A stretch of DNA of 38,460 nt from the NCBI GenBank assembly GCA_020060765.1, contig JAGUZQ010000037.1, positions 1-38,460 of the forward strand, in the 5' to 3' direction. The notes under the pieces are model-generated. The model saw only the letters and a program-made list of their open reading frames with translations. It was not told the origin of the DNA and ran no database searches. The translations under genes and the position numbers were made by a program. The DNA comes from Planctomycetota bacterium. Lineage in GTDB: Bacteria; Planctomycetota; SZUA-567. Numbering within the stretch: the first letter of the stretch is position 1; each line of letters opens with the position of its first letter. Below, piece after piece: positions 31,695 through 38,460 of the stretch.

Positions 31695-32432
31695 TCAAGA
31701 TGCCGGTCGTTTTACCTGCAACACCGATGGAAGTCCCAGATGGCGGGCGAGGCGTTCCGTCACGTAATCTGCATGTGAGGCGCTGGGAAGACCCCGGACG
31801 ATTCGCTTGCGTTCACCATTCGCATAGACGCCCATGACATCGAACGAATCGTGTCGGGCCGTCCCGATGAGATAAAAGGACCAATGGTGAGAATGAATTG
31901 CCACCAGACCGGCAGCGCAGATGGTGCGGTTTCCCGGCCAGGGAAACGGTCCGTTGCTAGCCTCCACCAGGCGGTTGCCGTCCCGAGTATTCCGCGTGCC
32001 GATGGTCGTGGTATTGAAAATCGCCGCAATACACCAATACAATCCGGCGAACAGAAAAGGACCGAATACCAATCCCAGCACGACGGCGACTTCGCCACGC
32101 GATGAACTGTCCGCAAAATCCAGTTTGGCCAGCAGCGCATATCCGAGCAGAAGAAGCAGGAAAAACACGACCCCCGCCACATAGCCCCCCATGAACCAGC
32201 GGTAGATAATCGACAACTGACCATCACGTTGAACGACAGTGATGCCTGTGGGGCTATCCGGGGATGATGACAGATGACTGTCTGGATTTTGCGGTGAGCC
32301 GAAGGAATTCTCCATGGGGCGATCTGCTCGCGCATCAGCATTATGGAACGGCGTGCCGCATGATCCGCAAAAGCGGGCATCCTTCTGGCGCGCAGAACCG
32401 CATTGACCGCAAAACTTTGGTATTGCCTCCAT
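31695..32432 (-). CDS. Zinc-ribbon membrane protein of unknown function
   Basis: A 245-aa protein with an N-terminal zinc ribbon (CGQCG...CGSCG, Cys8, 11, 22, 25) and two TM helices (GGYVAGVVFFLLLLLGYALL and LGLVFGPFLFAGLYWCIAAI). A C-terminal soluble domain contains a short PH-like beta segment (RHDSFDVMGVYANGERKRI). Start at 32432 has GGAG 8 nt upstream; the frame extends to a TTG at 32465 without a site. It shares its zinc-ribbon/TM plan with the following metalloprotease gene. It is preceded by a long structured leader. Confidence 0.75.
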   Translation of the reverse strand: MEAIPKFCGQCGSARQKDARFCGSCGTPFHNADARADRPMENSFGSPQNPDSHLSSSPDSPTGITVVQRDGQLSIIYRWFMGGYVAGVVFFLLLLLGYALLAKLDFADSSSRGEVAVVLGLVFGPFLFAGLYWCIAAIFNTTTIGTRNTRDGNRLVEASNGPFPWPGNRTICAAGLVAIHSHHWSFYLIGTARHDSFDVMGVYANGERKRIVRGLPSASHADYVTERLARHLGLPSVLQVKRPAS

Positions 32433-32540
32433 TCGCAAGTCTCCGTTCATCATGAAATACGTCAAATGCCGGTACTGTCAGCTTGAGCCTATGAAAAGAG
32501 GCCTGTGCTCAGTAATATGTTCGTATTCCCCTCAGCTGAA

Positions 32541-32716
32541 TCTCCGATACCGTTCTGTCCGCACCCCCAAGCCGAATGCGATTGTTAAATTTCAGGGGGT
32601 GGGTATTAAACGGAGAATCTGAGAGTTCGAGAGGTTTTTCTCTGGGGTGCGATTAAAACCCTTGGGGTTTTGGTTGGTAACCCAGAAAGTTGTTCTCGAA
32701 ACGGAGCTCCCCCGTT
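32541..32716 (-). ncRNA. Candidate structured RNA (leader or small RNA)
   Basis: Downstream of a strong minus-strand promoter, ~176 nt fold into clear stems. AACGG/CCGTT sits at the 5' end (32700-32716). TCTGGG/CCCAGA (32641-32646 with 32681-32686) encloses a 7-bp AAAACCC/GGGTTTT hairpin (32655-32671). A three-part stem pairs TCTCCG with CGGAGA (32541-32546/32611-32616), ATACC with GGTAT (32547-32551/32602-32606) and CACCCCC with GGGGGTG (32562-32568/32595-32601). No known RNA family was recognised. It could be the 5' leader of the zinc-ribbon genes or an independent RNA. Confidence 0.45.
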
Positions 32717-32722
32717 CGCGTA

Positions 32723-32751
32723 AATATAATCCGAACCGGTTGTCACGTCAA
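32723..32751 (-). promoter_or_regulatory. Strong sigma70 promoter upstream of the structured leader
   Basis: Minus strand TTGACG (32746-32751), 17-nt spacer, TATATT (32723-32728). The hexamers are near-consensus with optimal spacing. It follows directly after a terminator, as expected for a new transcription unit. Confidence 0.7.
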
Positions 32752-32759
32752 GCATTTAC

Positions 32760-32793
32760 GTAAAAGCCCCGCGAGCGACGCTCATGGGGCTTT
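32760..32793 (-). terminator. Intrinsic terminator downstream of the helicase/DUF6429 unit
   Basis: On the minus strand AAAGCCCC pairs with GGGGCTTT, with an inner GAGC/GCTC pairing, followed by TTTTACG. It separates the helicase/DUF6429 transcript from the next promoter. Confidence 0.75.
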
Positions 32794-33147
32794 CCGTAAT
32801 CGAAACCGACCGGCGAAATGCCATTCTCTCCATCAAATCCTGGCAACTTGCCGCACTGTCCGCATCAGCTCCTTGACCAAAGCCAGAGCCGGGCCGCTGG
32901 GTTGCCACCCCTTTCGCACGGCTAACGGGCTTCATTTCGCACCTTGTGTGTTACCGACTTGAGACGCTCTTTCCATGTGCTCATGCGCTTGCCCATGAGT
33001 CACTTTTCGCCTCTCGCACAAACCATTTTTGCGTTTTAGGCAAAAGCCACACCAGCATCAGCATGACCGTCACTTCGATGAGAAAAGCGTTGCGCCAGAA
33101 GAGATCCCGAAAAGCATGGTGCCGTGGCAATGGCGCATGTCGTGTTG
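32794..33147. other. Gene-poor stretch after the DUF6429 gene
   Basis: 354 bases with no confident gene. On the minus strand a short hydrophobic frame (MLMLVWLLPKTQKWF...) ends at 32981 and overlaps by ATGA a 20-codon frame (32922-32984, MSTWKERLKSVTHKV). Neither has a convincing ribosome site or known relative. Probably decayed sequence. Confidence 0.4.
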
Positions 33148-33858
33148 CTAGAATTGATATCCATGGTCCACCCAGTACAGCCAGTCTTCGATGGCTTGCG
33201 CCGTCTCCTCCGAGGCCGTCACCGGCTGCAATTGCGAGAGCGGCGCGGAGATTTCCTTTTGCCGTTTCATCCGCACCTTGACCAGCATGTCGTGCTCGCA
33301 TTCCTCCTCGGGCAGCAGCCCCAGCACCTCGACTTCGTTTCCCGTCTGAAGCGGGGATACGGGGCGTTCGCGAAAGCAGCGGCAGATCGTGGGTTCGCCG
33401 GAAGCGAGTTTCTCCTCCAGATAATAATACCAACCCATGGCACGCTCCTCTTCGCCGTAGGCGTCGACGACGATTTCATTGATAATTCTTTCTTCCCGCT
33501 CGGGCTCTTCCTTCGGACGTGATGGTCGTTTCATCGCGGCAGCCGATCGCCGGGGTGCCGGTTTTGCCTTTTCGGCTTTCCGCTTTTTTGATTTCTTCGC
33601 GCTAACGGAGTGCTTCGGAGACAGAACCTCATCGTCAAAACAGAAGTGTTTCTCGAAAAACGCTTCGGCTGCTTTCATGCCCTCTTCGGTCAGGATCACG
33701 GATTTCGCCTTGCTCTTCTGGTTACCGATCAGACCCTTCGCGTGCAGCCGATCCAGCGCGCCCCAGTCCAGACCTTTCCACGCGCGCCCGCCGCCGCAGG
33801 CGTTGAGATGCAGCAGCGCCAGCACTACTTCGTCCAGCTTGTCGCGATCATAGTCCAT
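33148..33858 (-). CDS. DUF6429 N-terminus fused to a calcium-binding-like C-terminal domain
   Basis: A 236-aa fusion. Residues 1-75 match the DUF6429 pattern (MDYDRDKLDEVVLALLHLN, WKGLDWGALDRLHAKGLI, SVILTEEGMKAAEAFFEKHF), probably a small winged-helix-like fold. A Lys/Ala/Pro-rich basic linker (~85-118) leads to a C-terminal domain (IINEIVVDAYGEEERAMGWY, EEECEHDMLVKVR, DWLYWVDHGYQF) known from small proteins often annotated as calcium-binding. The two halves are usually separate genes. Its ATG lies within the helicase 3' end (11-bp overlap) with GAGG 8 nt upstream. Function unknown. Confidence 0.75.
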   Translation of the reverse strand: MDYDRDKLDEVVLALLHLNACGGGRAWKGLDWGALDRLHAKGLIGNQKSKAKSVILTEEGMKAAEAFFEKHFCFDDEVLSPKHSVSAKKSKKRKAEKAKPAPRRSAAAMKRPSRPKEEPEREERIINEIVVDAYGEEERAMGWYYYLEEKLASGEPTICRCFRERPVSPLQTGNEVEVLGLLPEEECEHDMLVKVRMKRQKEISAPLSQLQPVTASEETAQAIEDWLYWVDHGYQF

Positions 33859-35299
33859 GTAACGATCCTCGGAATCGGTTTATATGACTAGCTGATTCGG
33901 CGTCGCCTTCCTGTCCCTGGTCGCCCTTGCCGAGTTCGTATCCGATCATTTTATACCCGTGACAGCGCCGGTCAAACATCTTCGCCAGCATCGGCACGTC
34001 GAGATCGGCATAGTCGTAAATGACGACTTCCCGCTTTGCGTGATGCAGGCGGTGCAACCGGCCGGCATATTGAGCGAGCGTGCCTTTCCAGGAGATCGGC
34101 AGCGCGAGAAAAAGCGTGTCCAGCCGCGCATCGTCAAAACCCTCGCCCAGGTAACGCCCCGTGGCAACGATCACCCGTTCGTCATTTTCAGGAATCGCGG
34201 CCAGGCGTTCCATAGTCGAATTTCGCTGTTTTGCACCCATACCCCCCTTGAGTACGATTACATTTTTAATGCGCTCCGCCAGCCGGGAGGCCAGAAATTC
34301 CAAGTGTCCCGTCCGCTCCGTCAAGACAACGGGCGAGCGCTTTCCCCTCACGGCCTTCAGAACGTCGTCCAGAATCATCTGGTTGCGTGCCTCGTCCGTT
34401 ACGAGCGCGGCGTACAATTCATGCATCTCAATACGGTTCTTTTCAGCGAATACCGGAGGCAGACGGAATCCGGTGCGGCGTACAGCAACACGGTGTTCGA
34501 AAGGCCGCGCCTCTGCCTGTTGCTTATCGTCCACCCGGTGACGGATTGGGCCGCAGTTCATGAAGATGATCGGATGGTGGCCGTCCTTGCGGGTAACCGT
34601 GGCGGAGAGACCGGTGACGAACCTTGCCTTGCTTTGGCGCGCGACAATTTCGAAACTGCGGGCAGATAAATGATGGCATTCGTCCACGACGAGGTGCCCG
34701 TATCCGCCGACGAGATCGTTTGCGATTCCCTTGCGGCTCAGGCTCTGGATCACCGCCACGTCGATTCGTCCAGTCGGCTTCCGTTTTCCGCCGCCGATTT
34801 TTCCGATTTCTTTCGGCGGCAGACCGAGGAATACGCCGAGCCGTTCGACCCATTGATCGAGAAGTTGCCTGCGATGGACGAGAACCAGGGTATTCACGCC
34901 GCGCCTGGCGATGAGCCATGCGGCAACAACCGTTTTCCCGAAGGCGGTGGAAGCGGAGAGCACGCCGGTGTCGTGCGCCAGAAGATCGTCGGCCGCGCGC
35001 TGCTTTTCCGGTCGCAGAATCCCCTGGAATGCAAGTTCAACAGACGTTCCGGAAAAGCGTTCGTCGCGAATGTCGCAACCGATTTTGAGGAAGCGGAAAA
35101 GTTCGATCATCTCATCCAGGCATCCTCGCGGCAAACCGATGTGCTTCGTGAAATCCTCGGCACAGCCGATGATGCGCGGCTTATCGAATACCGGCAGACG
35201 TATAGCATGCGCTTTGTAAAACTCCGGGTTCTGAAATGCCGCGAGACGAAGGAATAGAAACGCTTGAAGAAAAGAATTGGCTATTTCCCGAAAGATAAG
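33848..35299 (-). pseudogene. 5'-truncated TOTE-type superfamily 2 helicase
   Basis: The open frame encodes a DEAD/DEAH-like helicase: motif I ASTAFGKTVVAAW, Ia VLVHRRQLLDQW, II VVDECHHLS, III GLSATVTRKDG, V VATGRYLGEGFDD and VI QYAGRLHR. It corresponds to the C-terminal half of primase-helicase proteins of TOTE conflict systems. Upstream of the first possible start (TTG 35134) the same frame still encodes family sequence (RLAAFQNPEFYKAHAIRLPV, then PRIIGCAEDFTKHIGLPRG) back to about 35275, with no start codon before the stop at 35300-35302. So the N-terminal part, including any primase domain, is lost, and the break lies at the Fic promoter. A shortened helicase from TTG 35134 could still be made. 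Confidence 0.72.
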
Positions 35300-35313
35300 C
35301 TATTATATAGCCA
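35277..35313 (+). promoter_or_regulatory. Fic gene promoter with overlapping palindromic operator
   Basis: TTGGCT (35277-35282), 18-nt spacer, TATTAT (35301-35306). Perfect 7-bp inverted arms TGGCTAT (35278-35284) and ATAGCCA (35307-35313) bracket the promoter. The Fic protein ends in a winged-helix, so self-repression is plausible. Confidence 0.5.
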
Positions 35314-35331
35314 TGGAAAGGAGCGCTCGAT

Positions 35332-36366
35332 ATGAACTTGACCATGAAAACCTTCGAACGCATTCCGCTGCCCATCACCTCGTCATGGCTTTTGTCCTCC
35401 TGCATGGAGGCGAAGGGCAAGCAGGATTTATGGCTGCGGCAGAAGCCGGAAGTGATTGCTGCGCTGCGCGAACAGGCGATCATTCAAAGTGTGGAGTCAT
35501 CCAACCGGATCGAAGGCGTAACCGTGGAGCGCGACCGGCTGCGCCCCATCATTGTCGGCAATTCCCGTCCGCGTGACCGTTCGGAAGAGGAACTGGTCGG
35601 TTACCGCAACGCCTTGCGGTGGATGTTTTCCGCAAAGCGCGCTATCCCCGTTACGCCGAAAACTATTCTGCGGCTGCATAGCCTTGCGCAGGGCGGACAT
35701 TCCGGCGATGCCGGAAAATGGAAGGCGCGGGACAATGAGATCATCGAGCTTCTTCCCAACGGCGAACGGCGCATCCGCTTTACGCCAACACCGGCCAAAC
35801 AAGTACCGAAGGCGATGGAAAAACTGTGCCGCGCTTACGGCGATCTCTGCGCGGAGGGACAGGTTCCGCCGCCGCTGCTCGCGGCAACGTTTGTTTTCGA
35901 TTTTCTCTGCATCCATCCTTTCCGCGACGGCAACGGTCGCGTATCCCGACTACTAACGACGTTGCTATTGCAGGAACACGGTTTTCTGGTCGGACGCTTT
36001 CTCAGTATGGAACGCCTGATCGAAGAAAGCAAGGCAGACTATTACGATATTCTCGAAACGTGTTCGAATGGTTGGCATGAAAGCAAAAACGAGTTGCTGC
36101 CGTGGTGGAATTATTTCTTAAGCATTCTCCACCGGGCCTATCAGGAATTTTCCGAACGAGTGGAAAACGCCGAAGGCATGGGCAAGGCGGAACTTGTGCG
36201 CCAGACGATAACCCGACAAATCGGGCCATTCACGCTGGCCGATGTACACGCGGAGTGCCCGTCCGTCAGCAGCCAGTTGATTAAAAAAGTCCTTTCCGAA
36301 TTGAAAAACTCAGGCGAAGTCAAACTTGCCGGGCATGGACGCGGTGCAAAATGGACGTTGAAGTAA
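35332..36366 (+). CDS. Fic-domain protein (class II), probable AMP-transferase with C-terminal winged helix
   Basis: A 344-aa protein. An N-terminal DUF4172-like helical region contains the inhibitory motif Ser57-N-R-I-Glu61-Gly62 (ESSNRIEGV), the class II autoinhibition signature. The Fic core has the full catalytic motif HPFRDGNGR (His195) and a flap region ELLPNGERRIRF. A winged-helix domain occupies ~280-344 (LADVHAECPSVSSQLIKKVL). Such enzymes attach AMP or related groups to target proteins; the target is unknown. AAGGAG lies 9 nt before ATG. A 26-bp gap separates it from the recombinase pseudogene; the helicase remnant is divergent. Confidence 0.92.
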   Translation: MNLTMKTFERIPLPITSSWLLSSCMEAKGKQDLWLRQKPEVIAALREQAIIQSVESSNRIEGVTVERDRLRPIIVGNSRPRDRSEEELVGYRNALRWMFSAKRAIPVTPKTILRLHSLAQGGHSGDAGKWKARDNEIIELLPNGERRIRFTPTPAKQVPKAMEKLCRAYGDLCAEGQVPPPLLAATFVFDFLCIHPFRDGNGRVSRLLTTLLLQEHGFLVGRFLSMERLIEESKADYYDILETCSNGWHESKNELLPWWNYFLSILHRAYQEFSERVENAEGMGKAELVRQTITRQIGPFTLADVHAECPSVSSQLIKKVLSELKNSGEVKLAGHGRGAKWTLK

Positions 36367-36392
36367 TCGACGTTTAAACGGGGGAAAAGACC

Positions 36393-38139
36393 ATGCAACA
36401 GGTATTCGGCTATGTCCGGCGTTCCACCGACAAGCAGGAGGAGAGCCTTGCGCAACAGAGGTAACAACTCCTTCATTTCGCCGCTTCGCGCGGCTGGGCG
36501 CTGATCCGCATCTACGAGGACGACGCCATCAGCGGCAGCGACATGGAGCGCCCCGGCCTTGTCAAACTCATGGCCGATATTGAATCCGGCAAAAGCGTTG
36601 ACGGCGTGCTCGTATGGGACAGGAACCGCCTCGCCCACCCGAAAGACCCGCTGGACGGGCTTCTTCTGGAGCGCCGCCTGATGGAACTTGGCAAGCGCGT
36701 GATCTACGCCGCCACCGGGCAGGAAGCCGACCGGTCTTTCGCAGGCGGCTTGCTTGGCTATGTCGAGCATTACCAGAACGGCGATTACTTACGCAAACTT
36801 TTCCGCGACACCATGCGCGGACTGGTCAGCCGGGTTAAAAAGGGCTGCTGGCCGGGCGGCTCCATTCCCTTCGGTTACGACCGCCTGATTCTGGACGCGG
36901 ACAACAAGCCCCGCCGCATCGTCCGCGATCTTCCCGACAAAACGCAACTGATCCTTGACGCCAAATCAGGCGACGAAATCGAACGCCTGCCCGCCGGACG
37001 CCGCTACAGCAAGCAGGAGCATGAATTCTGCACCTTGACCCTCTCCACGCCTGACCGCGTCGAGGCGGTCAAGCGCATCTTCGCCGACTACGCCGCAGAA
37101 CTGCCGATCCGGCGCATCCGCGAATGGTTACGCGACCAAGGATTCCGCACCGCGCGCGGCACCGTGATTGCCCCGTCCGCCATCCATGCGATTCTGGAAA
37201 ATCCGTCCTATACCGGCGACTGCATCTACAACAAGCGCACTGAAAGCAAGTGGCACCGCTACCAAGAGGGGCAAAGCGTCGAGCGTGCCGACGAAGGGCT
37301 TGAACACCGCCCCGAAGAGGATTATATCGTCTGCGAAAACGCTTGGGCTTCCATTGTCGATAAAGACACCTTCGCCGCCGTGCAGAAGCTACGCCGCGAA
37401 AGCAAGGAAGCATGGGGCAAGGTGATCGGCAAGACAGTTCATTCCGAATATCTTCTTACCGGAATTTTTACCTGCGGCGTCTGCGGCGGGGCGATGGTCG
37501 GCTTCACCAGCCGCAGCGGCAAGGGCAACCGCACCCCGAAGCGCTATTACGTTTGCGTCACCCACCACAAGGGCGACCGCGACGCCTGCCCGCAGCGGTT
37601 CAGTGTTCCGGCGGAGACAGTGGAGCAAGGCCTGCTGGACATGATCCGGCAAGACCTGTCTTTTCTCCGCGACGACGCCACCTTGCACGAATACATCCGG
37701 GAAGAACTGGAAAAACTTTCCTGCGGCGACGACGGCAAGCGCAAGCGCCTGCAACAGCACATGGCCGAACTTGACCAGAAAATCGCCCATATCCGGGAGC
37801 ATCTCTCCCGGCTTGACCCGGAGACGGCGGATAAACTCGGGCTGTACGATCAGGCGAAAGATTTTTCTTCGGAATTGAAGCGTGTCGAGGCGGAATTAGG
37901 CGAAGCCGGGCGGGAGGTGCCGCCGCTGTCCGGCATTGCGGATATCCGCGCCCGCGCCAATACCGCCTTGGAATCGCTCGCTGGAAAACGTACTGGAGGG
38001 TGCCACTATAGAGGAAAAGCGCGCGCTTCTCCGGAAATACATCATGGCCGTAAAGGCCGATCCTCACACACGTTCCGTGAAGGCCAGCCTTTGTACGGCC
38101 CTGTTTAATCATTTGGTAGCCCCAAAGCCATACAGTTAG
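36393..38139 (+). pseudogene. Large serine recombinase, inactivated by nonsense codon and 4-bp frameshift
   Basis: Starts ATG 36393 with GGGGGAAAAG upstream. The N-terminal resolvase domain has the catalytic Ser (FGYVRRSTDKQ), but codon 24 is TAA (36462-36464) where CAA fits the context (LAQQR-stop-QLLHF). Downstream the recombinase domain (VKKGCWPGGSIPFGYDR, RGTVIAPSAIHAILENPSY), the zinc ribbon (FTCGVCGGAM...YVC...CPQ) and coiled coil are intact. At 37974-37981 a tandem TCGCTCGC shifts the frame by +1. The expected continuation (ENVLEGATIEEKRALLRKY) is found in the new frame to 38139. Two independent lesions make it a pseudogene. Confidence 0.85.
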
Positions 38140-38231
38140 AACAATATATCAATGCTGTGGCAGAGCTCGAACTGTCGATTGTGCGGATGATTACGGCGAC
38201 GTGAAGTAACGTCGCAAATCAGCGGTGCGGT

Positions 38232-38460
38232 TTATGAGTGTGTAATTTAATTTGTGTAAATGGCATAGCTGGTCATAATTTCCTGTAGGGGGAAATAGAA
38301 AGGATTTAGCTATGGCATTTGATGAGAAGTTGATCGACGAGTTGTTGAAAAAATGCAAGAACCCAGAGGACGTCACCGGCGAGGGCGGGTTGTTATCGCA
38401 GTTGACCAAGGCCGTCCTGGAGCGCGCACTCCAAGGCGAGATGACACATCATCTGGGCTA
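38232..38460 (+). mobile_element. Left end of an IS256-family insertion sequence (cut by window end)
   Basis: The AT-rich segment from ~38232 (GTGTGTAATTTAATTTGTGT followed by AAATGG) directly precedes an IS256-type transposase start and looks like the element's terminal region, with an internal TGTGTAA repeat. The exact end and target duplication cannot be fixed because the right end is outside the window. Confidence 0.5.
38312..38460 (+). CDS. IS256-family transposase, N-terminal part
   Basis: 49 codons are visible before the window ends: MAFDEKLIDELLKKCKNPED, then LLSQLTKAVLERALQGEMTH and HLGY, the characteristic start of IS256/mutator-type DDE transposases. AAGGA lies 7 nt before ATG. 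No stop or frameshift within the visible part, so it may be intact. Confidence 0.88.
   Translation, partial: MAFDEKLIDELLKKCKNPEDVTGEGGLLSQLTKAVLERALQGEMTHHLG

Noticed and set aside
32690..32962. 90-codon plus-strand frame
   Set aside because: Overlaps the minus-strand promoter and terminator, has no ribosome site, and the translation shows no fold-like pattern.
32922..32984. 20-codon minus-strand frame MSTWKERLKSVTHKV... overlapping a hydrophobic frame by ATGA
   Set aside because: Suggestive overlap but too short, without Shine-Dalgarno or known relatives; noted only in the gap description.
36462..36464. Recoding (readthrough) of the TAA in the serine recombinase
   Set aside because: No readthrough context or structure is visible, and a second frameshift lesion downstream argues for simple pseudogenisation.
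1..38460. CRISPR array or rRNA genes
   Set aside because: No regularly spaced direct repeats of CRISPR size and no rRNA-like sequence were seen on either strand.

Overview
The window reads as chromosomal DNA from a fairly GC-rich Gram-negative bacterium. Evidence for this is a lipoprotein box, several signal peptides, type IV pilin-like secretion, sigma54 and sigma70 promoters, and frequent TTG/GTG starts. A GntR/LacI hybrid regulator beside a sugar hydrolase, a prepilin-type secreted protein, SGNH and rhamnose genes, a DUF6429 protein and a TOTE-type helicase together suggest a PVC-superphylum-like lineage (Lentisphaerota, Kiritimatiellota or Planctomycetota). That assignment is inference from gene content and is not proven.

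Left edge (1-2130): the end of an integrative element. An AlpA-like HTH protein is followed by a tyrosine recombinase whose last ~26 codons run antisense through tRNA-Thr(CGU). This is the usual picture of an element inserted at the 3' end of a tRNA gene; its body lies left of the window.

Core block (2300-23100): rhamnulokinase; an HD-GYP protein overlapped by a pseudokinase-receiver fusion; a lipoprotein/Ig-like/Na-Pi cotransporter/PhoU fusion; a 772-aa acidic coiled-coil membrane protein with a LysM-like end; a tightly coupled run ABC ATPase > PHP phosphoesterase > small membrane protein > LipB; a ferritin-like protein; GlgC and a secreted protein; a GntR/LacI regulator with a trehalase/GH63-type glycosidase; Hsp20 behind a textbook sigma54 promoter; a receiver protein divergent from a histidine kinase plus STAS protein with degenerate key residues.

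Middle block (23100-28620): small secreted or membrane genes separated by palindromic repeats. Three copies of a 45-nt double-hairpin unit occur, two of them as an inverted pair (REPIN-like), with compensatory base changes in both stems. Then come an SGNH esterase, a MORN-like protein, a GT39-like membrane glycosyltransferase and a pilin-like protein with its own perfect -24/-12 promoter.

Right block (28620-38460) is accessory and partly decayed: an IS1380 N-terminal remnant, two zinc-ribbon membrane proteins (one with a HExxH metalloprotease motif) behind a strong promoter and a highly structured ~175-nt RNA leader, a DUF6429/calcium-binding-like fusion, a 5'-truncated TOTE-type helicase, a class II Fic protein with a palindrome over its promoter, a large serine recombinase broken by a nonsense codon and a 4-bp duplication, and the start of an IS256-family transposase cut by the window end.
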